From Peptococcus simiae (GTDB taxonomy: Bacteria > Bacillota > Peptococcia > Peptococcales > Peptococcaceae), in the NCBI RefSeq assembly GCF_046097595.1, contig NZ_JBJUVG010000002.1:124001-188000 (forward strand): a stretch of 64,000 bases of DNA. The letters are read 5' to 3'. Positions 45,527 through 52,783 of this stretch are shown here, one piece after another (the first letter of the stretch is position 1; each line of letters begins with the position of its first letter). Under the pieces are notes generated by a model. It was given only the letters and a program-made list of their open reading frames with translations, was not told the DNA's origin and searched no databases. The position numbers were made by a program, and so were the translations under genes.

Positions 45527-46260
45527 AGTTGACCGCCTCCTTCCTGTCGATAGAGAACAATTGTCAGGTTATCCCTGGCCCCACGCTCTAACGCCAATTG
45601 CTCAAAACGCAAGGCCACTTCTTCCAGGTCATCGGTGTAGCTGACGACTTCATACATTTCTTCCACATTTGTATACCGATACATACCATCAGTCATCAGC
45701 AGTAAGATATCCCCTGCCGATAGGTCACCTGACAAAAATTGAGGGTCACAACTGGGCTCCGGTCCAATAGCCCGCATCAAGGTGTTCTTAGGACTATCTA
45801 CTCTATTTTTTAACATAGCCTGGCGCATGTCTTCATCTAAATTTTCTAATTCCGCCCAGAAGGTATGGTCTTTTGACAGCTGGTTAGGAAGGCTATTCTG
45901 ATGAAGGATATAGGCTCGTGAATCGCCCAAATGGCCGAGGTAGTATTTTCCATCACGGATGATAAAGGCCGTTAAGGTCGTCCCCATAATGCCCCCATTG
46001 GTTTTGTTTTCTTGATAGCTATGCACCTTTGCATTCGCCCGTTGAAAGCCCTCCCGGAGAAGGGCTTCAGCCGGTAAGTGGATATTCTCCTCTATAAACC
46101 AATGCAGCTCATCAACAGCCAGCTGGCTGGCAATATGCCCGTTTTGATGTCCACCGATACCATCAGCGATAATTAAAAAACGTCCCCTTCCATCACAATA
46201 GTATTCATCTTCATTCGTTTTACGCACTAAGCCAATATGCGAACGGCCAGCAACCAACAA
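45511..46260 (-). CDS. prpC: PP2C-type protein phosphatase PrpC/Stp
   Basis: 249-aa metal-dependent phosphatase reversing PrkC phosphorylation. RKTNEDEYY, DGIGGHQNGHIAS, GTTLTAFII, GDSRAY and the final ARDNLTIVL carry the metal ligands. Start choice: TTG at 46260 lies six bases after AAGGTG; the ATG at 46323 would add 21 residues unlike the family and lies upstream of the probable transcription start. Together with prkC it controls growth, wall synthesis and translation GTPases. Confidence 0.93.
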   Translation of the reverse strand: MLVAGRSHIGLVRKTNEDEYYCDGRGRFLIIADGIGGHQNGHIASQLAVDELHWFIEENIHLPAEALLREGFQRANAKVHSYQENKTNGGIMGTTLTAFIIRDGKYYLGHLGDSRAYILHQNSLPNQLSKDHTFWAELENLDEDMRQAMLKNRVDSPKNTLMRAIGPEPSCDPQFLSGDLSAGDILLLMTDGMYRYTNVEEMYEVVSYTDDLEEVALRFEQLALERGARDNLTIVLYRQEGGGQLCKTF

Positions 46261-46318
46261 GCCTGTCACCTTCTTCAGTATAAATTTGCATATAAACGCA
46301 CAGTAATGTATCAAGCTA

Positions 46319-46347
46319 ATCATACCATGATTGATTATAAATGAAAA
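46319..46347 (-). promoter_or_regulatory. Candidate promoter of prpC-prkC
   Basis: TTTTCA (46342-46347) and TATGAT (46319-46324) on the - strand are 17 bases apart, in the spacer between the prophage remnant and prpC. The -35 box is weak. Confidence 0.4.
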
Positions 46348-46425
46348 GATGACAGAAAAAAATCAAAAGTGCGGAAACAGCTAAGGAAGGCTGTCTTATT
46401 TTCTAAGTGATTGCTTAGATAACAT

Positions 46426-46992
46426 CTAGGATGATATATCCAGCTGCTGAGATAAGTTTTTATCCGGCCCTCTGGCGCCATCGCCGCCGGCCGGAGGGAC
46501 AAAGGGCTTGAAGCCGCTGCCCTCTGGCTTAGTCTCTTGCTGCTCATCTGGCTTTTCTTGCGGTGCAAATAAGTAGGGCCGGTGTTCCTGCATGTGGGCC
46601 AGTTGCTTGTCTAGGCCCTCTAGCTTGCCGTCTTTGACCAGGAGGGCTTCCCGGGCCAGGAGCTTTTTCACGATGTCGGCGTCATAGGCGCCGCTACCGG
46701 TTAGCCCCTTGTCTAGGAGGCTATCAAAGCGGAGATCTTCCAGTTCCTGGACGCTGGCCTTGTATTTTTCCTCCCAGTCGTCAGCGGACTTCTGAATGGC
46801 ATCAATGTCCATGTCCTTATAGCCCTTGATGGTCTCGGTGGCGTCGACCAGCTGGGCCTGGAGGGTGTCTCTTTCCTTTTTCAGGCTCTCCGCCTTGCCC
46901 TGCTCGGCCTTGATGTCTTTACCGTTTTCTGCCATGACTGCATCTATTTGCTCTTGGGTTAGGCCTAACTTTTTCAGGGTGTCTGTATTCAT
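46426..46992 (-). CDS. Phage scaffold-type minor structural protein (GP20 family)
   Basis: 188-aa protein, almost wholly charged coiled coil at about residues 25-90, beginning MNTDTLKKLGLTQEQIDAVM, the start typical of the phage GP20 scaffold family. Such proteins guide capsid assembly and are encoded just before the major capsid gene. A GAGAGGAGA site precedes the ATG. The capsid gene that should follow is absent; the host prpC region comes next, so the protein is probably unused. The upstream 158 bases to the YjcQ gene hold no ORF. Confidence 0.82.
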   Translation of the reverse strand: MNTDTLKKLGLTQEQIDAVMAENGKDIKAEQGKAESLKKERDTLQAQLVDATETIKGYKDMDIDAIQKSADDWEEKYKASVQELEDLRFDSLLDKGLTGSGAYDADIVKKLLAREALLVKDGKLEGLDKQLAHMQEHRPYLFAPQEKPDEQQETKPEGSGFKPFVPPAGGDGARGPDKNLSQQLDISS

Positions 46993-47150
46993 GGGGTCTC
47001 CTCTCTCGCCTAGGCTTTTTAGGTCGTCGCCATGACCGGGCGTTCCCGTTTTAGGTCGGGCAACCAATTTTAGGTATAGAAAAAAGACCTTTTTACGACT
47101 TGTCCAGGTCGTGTGCTTTACCCTGCACGGGAGATAGTGGATCACCTCGC

Positions 47151-47462
47151 TTAAATTAGCTCCGCAATGCCCTTTGCAAGATTGGCAGCTTTTTTCATCA
47201 TGGAATTTTCCTGCAGGTATTCCAAGCCTTTTAAGGTGATCTGAGGATGGGATAATTTGATGCCGGCTTGTCTGCCTAAAAGAGGGATGACAGTAACCCC
47301 TTCAATATACCCATTTTTAACCAGCATAGCCATAAGCTGCTCCCATTTAGGTTTGCTAATACCTAGAGAATCAGGCGAAATAGCTGCAGCGTCAAACTCT
47401 TCATACTCCATGGCTTCCCGCAAAATTTTCAAAATACGGTATATCGTACGAAATTCTTCCAT
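47151..47462 (-). CDS. YjcQ-family protein
   Basis: 103-aa winged-helix-like protein: EEFRTIYRILKILREAMEY at the N-terminus, then SLGISKPKWEQLMAMLVKNGYIEG and ITLKGLEYLQENSMMKKA. YjcQ-type proteins occur in prophages and mobile regions of Bacillota; the function is not established. An AAAGGAGA site lies six bases before the ATG. It lies between the small ORF and the GP20 gene. Alternative reading: a small phage regulator or an immunity protein for the upstream MuF gene. Confidence 0.72.
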   Translation of the reverse strand: MEEFRTIYRILKILREAMEYEEFDAAAISPDSLGISKPKWEQLMAMLVKNGYIEGVTVIPLLGRQAGIKLSHPQITLKGLEYLQENSMMKKAANLAKGIAELI

Positions 47463-47481
47463 AACCGTCTCCTTTCAACAC

Positions 47482-47508
47482 AAAAGCCACCCGGGTTGGG
47501 TGGCTTTT
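47482..47508 (-). terminator. Terminator-like hairpin after the 56-aa ORF
   Basis: AAAAGCCACCC (47498-47508 read on the - strand) pairs with GGGTGGCTTTT (47482-47492) around a 5-base loop, with a short T run. It lies right at the stop codon of the small ORF. Confidence 0.7.
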
Positions 47509-47677
47509 AGCTCTGTAATATTATTTCTTCTTCTAAACGGGATTGCTCACGATGCCATGCTCTTATTTTTTCTTCTTTTTCGTGTATCGCTAAGGGTTTT
47601 TCTTCTTTATCTTCATATTTTCGAACTTCTTCTACCATTTTTTTTATATCTGGTGGGTAGCAAACCATGACAGCCAT
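47507..47677 (-). CDS. Small hypothetical protein, 56 aa, next to MuF gene
   Basis: Encodes MAVMVCYPPDIKKMVEEVRK and on to a Glu/Lys-rich helical tail ending EEEIILQS. The ATG at 47677 has a strong AGGAGGT site that overlaps the stop codon of the MuF gene, only 14 bases separating the two genes. The ORF stops at a hairpin. I do not recognise the family. Its tight link to a MuF protein with a swapped C-terminal domain makes a cognate immunity or accessory protein possible, though it may simply be a phage protein of unknown role. Confidence 0.65.
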   Translation of the reverse strand: MAVMVCYPPDIKKMVEEVRKYEDKEEKPLAIHEKEEKIRAWHREQSRLEEEIILQS

Positions 47678-47691
47678 CTCTTTTTTACCTC

Positions 47692-49131
47692 CTAACCTAA
47701 AATCTTTTTTGTCCGATATTCGGCGAAAACTTCGTCGTAGTCCCCATTCTTAAATGAAAAGCCAGCATAACTACTTATCTTACCACTATTATTGGCATTT
47801 ATGCCCAACTTGTCAAGTTGATGTTTGTTGTCCCGCTTGAGTCGTTTAATGTATTGACGGTAGTTTTCTCGGGTTATCACTCCATGTTTAGCTGTGTATC
47901 TCTGGGCATCCAGCCAATGTAGTAGTTCATGCACATAAGTGCTTAATTCGTTGCCTGCTTCGGATAAATCTTTCTGGAGCTCTAGCAAACGTTTTCTTTG
48001 TGTAGCGGCATGAAGTAAGTAGATCTTATTTTCTACAGCGTTATAAGAAGCTAAGGCCCCGGTTTGCATCTCTGCGGTATCTACAATAACGACTGCGGGC
48101 TTACTGTAGTCTTGAATGTCGCCTAATAAGGCATATGCCTCTGTTAGCTGCATATCGACAAAATGAGCTTCCTTACGAGTTAGCTTCACACGATCTGAAA
48201 CAAGGATGGTATTCTGGCGGCCCAGCAGCGGGAGGACCTGGATACTCACCTGGCCACGCTTATAGGCCTGTGGTTTGTCGCCAAAAATAAGCGGCTTGTA
48301 GTTTTGCGCTGGTTCTTCTTGCCCCTCTGCCACCCACTCCTTATAAGTCCTGGCATTAGTCAGGTAGGTCTTTCCGTCTGCCTCTCTGGCGGCTCTGGGG
48401 CCGTCGGGTAGGAGGTCGTCAAAGTCGGGGTCGTAGGGGGCGGTTGTGGTCCGGCACCAGGGGTGGAAGGGTGGAGCGGTGGCGCCTATTTCCATCTTGC
48501 TGGTGGGGAACCGTTTGCCGTCCATTTCCTGACAGATGGTTGAGGTCTTACTGTCCAGGGTGGCGACGATTTCGTATTGCTTGACGCCGGTGGCCTTGTA
48601 GGCTTCTTGGGTGCCGGCGGTGGCGATGGCGTTGGATTCGGTCATGACCAGGCGGCCTATGGCGCTACGCATGGTCTTTTCCGGGAAGGCGGTAACCAGG
48701 GCCTTGACGGTCTCGTCCGGTGGTAGGCTTAGGGCCACTTGCCGGCTGAGGGTTTGGTGGAGGGTGTTGACCAGGGTGGCCTGGTCTTTCCACAGGCGCT
48801 GGGAGAAGGTCAGGCCGTCTACTGCCCAGGGTTTACGGATGGCGGCGTCTAGCCGGGAGACGGTCATGTCTATATGGGGCATGGTGATAAAGGCGGTATC
48901 CTTTAGGCCGGTTAGGGTAGCTTGGTAGGTGTCGCTATACTGCTTTTTTAGGTGGTCGGCCAGGTCTTGGTCATAGCTGCTGTAAAATAGCTGCATTTCC
49001 CGCCGGAGGGTATCCTTGGCGGCCTGGAGCCGGGATATCCGGACCCGCCTAGAGGCGTTGTCCAGCTCCCGCTCCATCTGGCCGGTTAGGGCGCCGGCCT
49101 GTCTGGCCCGCCGGGCGAAGGTTCTATCTGA
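47692..49131 (-). CDS. 5'-truncated MuF (SPP1 gp7-like) head protein with HExxH metalloprotease-like C-terminus
   Basis: About 479 residues of a phage minor head protein. The MuF/gp7 domain is recognised by VTESNAI-type VMTESNAIATAGTQEAYKATG and STICQEMDGKRFP followed by PPFHPWCRTTT. The C-terminal 150 residues differ: they contain VHELLHWLDA, an HExxH zinc motif, and a late Glu in VFAEYRTKK that could be a third ligand. Such MuF fusions are known as phage-borne polymorphic toxins. The N-terminus is missing: the open frame runs on into the tRNA-Pro terminator and tRNA (to 49233) but phage-like sequence starts near 49131, with no start codon or Shine-Dalgarno. Probably a broken gene. Confidence 0.8.
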   Translation of the reverse strand, partial: SDRTFARRARQAGALTGQMERELDNASRRVRISRLQAAKDTLRREMQLFYSSYDQDLADHLKKQYSDTYQATLTGLKDTAFITMPHIDMTVSRLDAAIRKPWAVDGLTFSQRLWKDQATLVNTLHQTLSRQVALSLPPDETVKALVTAFPEKTMRSAIGRLVMTESNAIATAGTQEAYKATGVKQYEIVATLDSKTSTICQEMDGKRFPTSKMEIGATAPPFHPWCRTTTAPYDPDFDDLLPDGPRAAREADGKTYLTNARTYKEWVAEGQEEPAQNYKPLIFGDKPQAYKRGQVSIQVLPLLGRQNTILVSDRVKLTRKEAHFVDMQLTEAYALLGDIQDYSKPAVVIVDTAEMQTGALASYNAVENKIYLLHAATQRKRLLELQKDLSEAGNELSTYVHELLHWLDAQRYTAKHGVITRENYRQYIKRLKRDNKHQLDKLGINANNSGKISSYAGFSFKNGDYDEVFAEYRTKKILG

Positions 49132-49144
49132 CACTAAAAAACAC

Positions 49145-49180
49145 AAAAAAGCAGGTTCACGGAAAATCCGCAAACCTGCT
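49145..49180 (-). terminator. tRNA-Pro terminator
   Basis: AGCAGGTT (49173-49180 read on the - strand) pairs with AACCTGCT (49150-49157); the inner bases also pair, the loop is TTTT, and six T follow. It lies 11 bases after the tRNA. Confidence 0.88.
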
Positions 49181-49191
49181 GTGTTAACGTA

Positions 49192-49265
49192 TCGGAGCGA
49201 CTGGATTTGAACCAGCGACCTCTGCAACCCCAATGCAGCACTCTACCAAGCTGAGCCACGCCCCG
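49192..49265 (-). tRNA. tRNA-Pro (anticodon GGG)
   Basis: Cloverleaf folds fully: acceptor CGGGGCG with CGCTCCG, D arm GCTC...GAGT, anticodon stem CTGCA/TGCAG with loop TTGGGGT, and T arm GCTGG-TTCAAAT-CCAGT. Position 34-36 is GGG. No CCA is encoded. Own promoter and terminator frame it. Confidence 0.93.
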
Positions 49266-49278
49266 ACAAGCAATAATA

Positions 49279-49307
49279 ATATTACTATCTTTACCTAAAC
49301 TTGTCAA
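49279..49307 (-). promoter_or_regulatory. Consensus promoter of tRNA-Pro
   Basis: TTGACA (49302-49307) and TAATAT (49279-49284) on the - strand lie 17 bases apart, 13 bases before the mature tRNA. Confidence 0.85.
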
Positions 49308-49316
49308 GGGGCTTGT

Positions 49317-50105
49317 TTATTTTAGATGTTCTTTTAAAAAAATTAAGCCATCTGCCAACATTCCATCTGTTACGATATGGCCGACGCCTTCGTAGATTTC
49401 GTGCTTAAATAGCCCTTCGTCTTTGTTATGGGCCTGTAAATAATCAGCTAGTCGAAGGTTGCCTGCAAGGGGAATGGTTTGGTCCTCAGCCCCATTGGTC
49501 AAGAAAAGGGGCCGGTTGACCAGCTGATTCGCGGCCTGCAGGGGGTTGTATTGGCTGGGCCGATAGACCACTTTACCTAAGGGGGACCGGCCGGCCTTGA
49601 TGGCTTCAGGGGTTGTTCGGTAGTTCATGGCCAGGTTTTCCGCAATGAAGGACCAGTCGCTGGCGCCATTATAGCCAATCCCACAGCTGATGTAGGGGTA
49701 TTGGGTCATGAGGGCCAGGCTGACAAAGGCCCCCATGGAGTGGCCCATAACGGCCAAGCGGTTAGGGTCAGCTGCAAAGGTTTCCACCAGTTCTTCATAT
49801 ATGACTGGAAACTCTGCCACTTCCTGGTCAATGACCTGCCAAAAATAGTGCAATACATTCTCCGGGGTATCTTCAACCTGGCCACGCTTACCGTGCATGG
49901 GCCCATCGAAAATAAAGACCTGGTAGCCAAAGGCAGCCAGGACGCCGGCCCGAAAACGTTGCCGGTCGGCATTGGACTGCCAGCCATGGTAGAAAATAAG
50001 GGTGGGATAAGGTTTCCGGCAGGCCTCTGCTTTAAAGCGATAGCCGGGAATGCCGGCAATTTCTATGCTTTCAATCTGGACATGGGGGCTAAGGGGAAAA
50101 GACAT
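49317..50105 (-). CDS. Alpha/beta hydrolase (YitV-like esterase/peptidase)
   Basis: 262-aa cytoplasmic hydrolase with no signal peptide. The nucleophile elbow GHSMGAF is near residue 122, an Asp candidate lies in NGAEDQTIP and the His in GVGHIVTDG. PTLIFYHGW near residue 34 forms the oxyanion region. It resembles prolyl-oligopeptidase-type esterases such as YitV; the substrate cannot be read from sequence. It lies four bases downstream of trmL and is probably co-transcribed. Confidence 0.82.
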   Translation of the reverse strand: MSFPLSPHVQIESIEIAGIPGYRFKAEACRKPYPTLIFYHGWQSNADRQRFRAGVLAAFGYQVFIFDGPMHGKRGQVEDTPENVLHYFWQVIDQEVAEFPVIYEELVETFAADPNRLAVMGHSMGAFVSLALMTQYPYISCGIGYNGASDWSFIAENLAMNYRTTPEAIKAGRSPLGKVVYRPSQYNPLQAANQLVNRPLFLTNGAEDQTIPLAGNLRLADYLQAHNKDEGLFKHEIYEGVGHIVTDGMLADGLIFLKEHLK

Positions 50106-50109
50106 ATCA

Positions 50110-50577
50110 TCACCTCAAATACGAAAAGCTGTTTTGGCGCAAGGCTTCGAATAAGGCAATCCCAACGGATGTTGCGATGTTTAGGCAGCGGGCTTCTGGG
50201 ATATCCAGCATGGGGATGCGCCATTCGTGTGCTTTAAGGGCTTCGTGAATCTCAGAGGTGACCCCTGTATCCTCTCGGCCGAAAAATAAATAATCGCCGT
50301 CTTTAAAAGCGGCTTCCGTATAGGCAGCCTTCCCTTTACTAGATAAGAGATGGACGGTGCCCGGCCCCTTCCGCTGGATAAAGTCATCAAAGTTCTCGTA
50401 TTCATAAATATCCAATATATCCCAATAGGTCAAGCCGGCCCGTCTCAGGTTTTTCTCTGTGATGGCAAAGGCGTAGGGTTTGATGAGGTGCAAGGCTGTG
50501 CCGGTAACGGCACAGGTCCGGGCAATATTACCGGTATTTTGCGGGATTCTCGGTTCAAATAAGACAATATTATACAC
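50110..50577 (-). CDS. trmL: tRNA (cytidine/uridine-2'-O-)-methyltransferase TrmL
   Basis: 155-aa SPOUT enzyme that 2'-O-methylates nucleotide 34 of tRNA-Leu. NIVLFEPRIPQNTGNIARTC at the start, LRRAGLTYWD, FFGREDTGV and MLDIPEARCLNIATSVGIAL form the SAM knot. It starts with GTG and a weak site. The divergent region to the Sir2 gene is 93 bases. Confidence 0.95.
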   Translation of the reverse strand: MYNIVLFEPRIPQNTGNIARTCAVTGTALHLIKPYAFAITEKNLRRAGLTYWDILDIYEYENFDDFIQRKGPGTVHLLSSKGKAAYTEAAFKDGDYLFFGREDTGVTSEIHEALKAHEWRIPMLDIPEARCLNIATSVGIALFEALRQNSFSYLR

Positions 50578-50593
50578 GTTCCAACTCTTTTCT

Positions 50594-50622
50594 TTGACTG
50601 TTGACTGGTTTCAAGCTATGCT
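50594..50622 (+). promoter_or_regulatory. Candidate promoter of the Sir2 gene
   Basis: TTGACT (50594-50599) and TATGCT (50617-50622) are 17 bases apart. A second TTGACT at 50601 has no good -10 partner. Confidence 0.55.
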
Positions 50623-50670
50623 TATTGTAACATAATCCCTAGGGCTGCGTACAAGAGAAAGGGTGATCCT

Positions 50671-51384
50671 ATGCATCCCGAACTAAAAAAACTCATAGAG
50701 ACACATGATAATATCGTTTTCTTCGGCGGGGCCGGTGTCTCGACAGAAAGCGGCATTCCGGACTTTAGAAGTCCGGATGGACTCTACAGCCGAAAGGACT
50801 TTAAGTATTCTCCGGAGACCATGCTCTCCCACTCTTTTTACGAAGGGCACACAGAGGAATTTTTTGAATTCTACCGGTCTTTTTCTCTAGCCCCCAATAA
50901 TGGACCCAGCTGCGCCCATAAGAAGCTGGCTGAATTAGAGGCTCAAGGTAAACTCAAGGCAGTTATCACCCAAAATATTGATGGCCTCCACCAAATGGCC
51001 GGCAGTAAACGAGTCTTTGAATTGCATGGATCTGTCTTGCGGAACTACTGCACCCAGTGTGGCACTTTCTATGACCTGGATTTTATCGCCGGCACTTCCG
51101 GTATCCCCCGCTGTCCTAAAGATAATGCGGTGATTAAACCGGATGTGGTCCTCTATGAAGAATCCTTAGACTCGACCACTTTAATTGAGTCGGTCCGGGC
51201 CATTGAAGCAGCAGATATGATGATTGTTGCCGGGACCTCTCTGGTGGTCTACCCGGCTGCCGGCCTCCTAGACTACTTCAAGGGTGATACCCTGGTCTTG
51301 ATTAATAAAGAAGCTACGCCCCGAGATGGCAAGGCTGACCTGGTCATCCATGCAGGCATTGGTGAAACCCTCTGCGGCGACTAA
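50671..51384 (+). CDS. cobB: Sir2-family NAD-dependent deacylase
   Basis: 237-aa sirtuin that removes acyl groups from lysine using NAD. GGAGVSTESGIPDFRS binds NAD, TQNIDGLH and the catalytic His in FELHGS are intact, as is VVLYEE. The zinc ribbon has CTQC (127-130) and Cys 148, but the fourth position reads CPKD, so Asp 151 replaces the usual cysteine. It is the only + strand gene in the right two-thirds of the window, with its own promoter and terminator. Class cannot be fixed. Confidence 0.94.
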   Translation: MHPELKKLIETHDNIVFFGGAGVSTESGIPDFRSPDGLYSRKDFKYSPETMLSHSFYEGHTEEFFEFYRSFSLAPNNGPSCAHKKLAELEAQGKLKAVITQNIDGLHQMAGSKRVFELHGSVLRNYCTQCGTFYDLDFIAGTSGIPRCPKDNAVIKPDVVLYEESLDSTTLIESVRAIEAADMMIVAGTSLVVYPAAGLLDYFKGDTLVLINKEATPRDGKADLVIHAGIGETLCGD

Positions 51385-51393
51385 GCAAAAAAT

Positions 51394-51435
51394 AAAAGTC
51401 CCAAAACTGGTAAGCAGCCAGTTTTGGGACTTTTT
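51394..51435. terminator. Bidirectional terminator between the Sir2 and SLH genes
   Basis: AAAAGTCCCAAAACTGG (51394-51410) pairs with 51418-51434 around a 7-base loop, with A and T runs outside. It can serve both convergent genes. Confidence 0.92.
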
Positions 51436-51439
51436 GCGC

Positions 51440-52699
51440 TTATGCTTTAGGGGCCAGCAGGCGATAGAGCATGTCAAAGATATCCGCTCGACTGGCGACT
51501 GGGGTTATGATGCCGCTGGTACGGCCGCTGCTCAGCAGGCCTTCCGATACGGCAACCTGTTCGGCCGAATCCCAGGTATAGTTCTTAGCGGAGACCTGTT
51601 TGAGCCGCAGGACAATGGTTGCCAACTCCCGCTTGCTCACCGGGTTACTCCCCTTAAAGCTGCCGTCAGGATAGCCAATCATATAGCCCTTCTGCCGGCA
51701 GAGCTGGACGCTCTCCTGGGCCCAGTCAGACACATCGGGACTGGGGCTCAAGTTGGTCCGCTTATGCCAGTCTTTACCGGCAATGCGGACAATAATCGCA
51801 GCCAATTCTTCTCGGGTCAAGGGGGCAGCACTGGCAAAGTTAGCGCCGCCCCGACCGACAATAATGCCATCCTTCCGGAGAAAATCCAGCTGCCGGCCAA
51901 TCATATAAGGAAAGCGGATGTCCTTGATGGCCTGGGATTTTTCCGGGCTCCACTTGTATCCATAGTGCCTCAGTTGGTCATCGGTTATCAGGAATAAGTG
52001 GGTCTTAAAATTATCCGGCACCTGGGCCTCTCCCGGATCATTATTTGTCACATCAACATTCAGCCAATCCTGGATGGACTCTATAAAGACACTATTCCAG
52101 GTATGGGGAATCCCGTTCAGTTCGCCATTCACCTTGACACAGGGAATCCCCAGCTGGTCACAGATAAGCATAAAGGCACCGGCATAGCCTTCACAGACAG
52201 CCTTGCCATCAACCAGGGCCCCCTTAGCTGACCAGGGGGACAAGTCTTCAATCTCTTTGCCAGCGAGGAAGTCTTGGTAGACCGCCTCATCGTAGGCGGT
52301 GTGTTGGATTAAATAATTATTCACAAATTCCAGCTGGAGGACCGGCCCCGGCATGGCCAAGGCCTCTGAACGGATTTTTTGAATGCGGTCGAAAACAGCC
52401 TGGCGGGTTTCGCCTTCATTGGGGTTCAGCATAACGTGGACGTAATATTCTTCGGGCTTTTCCTTGTAATAGTAGTACTTCAGACTATGCTTGTAGCCGT
52501 CAAAGGTCGCGTAGGTCATGCCCAGGTCATTCAGCGACCTATCCAGGTCTTTGGCCGGGAGTTCTAATTTGACGATATTATGTTGCAAAAGGGTGTAGAC
52601 AGCTTCTTCCGTGGAAGAAGCTGTCGCCCAAGCCGAATGGGGAAGCATAAAAAAACCGACAAGGAGAAAAATAGGCAAACAGGACCATCTTAATTTCAT
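51440..52699 (-). CDS. Secreted transglutaminase-like protein with three SLH domains
   Basis: 419-aa exported protein. A signal peptide (MKLRWSCLPIFLLVGFFML, cleavage near AWA) is followed by a transglutaminase-core domain with Cys in GKAVCEGYAG (about 168), His in GIPHTWNS and Asp in WLNVDVTNND. Three SLH domains make up the C-terminal 150 residues (for example GYMIGYPDGSFKGSNPVSKREL) and would tie it to secondary wall polymer. Such domains usually cleave or cross-link peptides; the target is unknown. The open frame extends 28 codons upstream, but the start before the signal peptide is preferred. Confidence 0.88.
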   Translation of the reverse strand: MKLRWSCLPIFLLVGFFMLPHSAWATASSTEEAVYTLLQHNIVKLELPAKDLDRSLNDLGMTYATFDGYKHSLKYYYYKEKPEEYYVHVMLNPNEGETRQAVFDRIQKIRSEALAMPGPVLQLEFVNNYLIQHTAYDEAVYQDFLAGKEIEDLSPWSAKGALVDGKAVCEGYAGAFMLICDQLGIPCVKVNGELNGIPHTWNSVFIESIQDWLNVDVTNNDPGEAQVPDNFKTHLFLITDDQLRHYGYKWSPEKSQAIKDIRFPYMIGRQLDFLRKDGIIVGRGGANFASAAPLTREELAAIIVRIAGKDWHKRTNLSPSPDVSDWAQESVQLCRQKGYMIGYPDGSFKGSNPVSKRELATIVLRLKQVSAKNYTWDSAEQVAVSEGLLSSGRTSGIITPVASRADIFDMLYRLLAPKA

Positions 52700-52736
52700 A
52701 TCATCACGCCCTTGCACTTGAGCTATTTTTAGGTGT

Positions 52737-52772
52737 AAAAAAGCCGACAAAAATCCAATGATTTTTGCCGGC
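52737..52772 (-). terminator. Terminator after the YlbF-family gene
   Basis: GCCGGCAAAAATC (52760-52772 read on the - strand) pairs with 52743-52755 around a 4-base loop, then six T follow. It ends the hem-miaB transcript ahead of the SLH gene. Confidence 0.88.
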
Positions 52773-52783
52773 ATGATAATCAA

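Larger units (their letters stand above)
46426..49145 (-). mobile_element. Prophage remnant beside tRNA-Pro
   Basis: Four phage-type genes in one direction: truncated MuF head protein, small ORF, YjcQ-family gene and GP20 scaffold. This is the head-morphogenesis order of siphophages, but portal, terminase, capsid, tail, lysis and integrase genes are missing. One end abuts the tRNA-Pro terminator. I found no second copy of the tRNA 3' end at the other side, so no attL/attR pair is claimed. Confidence 0.75.

Noticed and set aside
46993..47150. Small gene or RNA in the spacer between YjcQ and GP20 genes
   Set aside because: Only weak hairpins and an open upstream extension of the GP20 frame without a ribosome site; nothing to support a feature.
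47257..47670. 137-aa + strand frame with a hydrophobic leucine/phenylalanine-rich end
   Set aside because: It is the reverse complement of the YjcQ gene and of the Glu/Lys-rich 56-aa ORF, which explains the apparent membrane segment.
49132..49233. N-terminal extension of the MuF frame through the tRNA-Pro gene
   Set aside because: These codons come from the tRNA and its terminator; the peptide has no phage similarity and no start site.
51326..51997. 223-aa + strand open frame crossing the Sir2 end and the SLH gene
   Set aside because: It runs through a bidirectional terminator and is antisense to the SLH domains; composition looks like a shadow.
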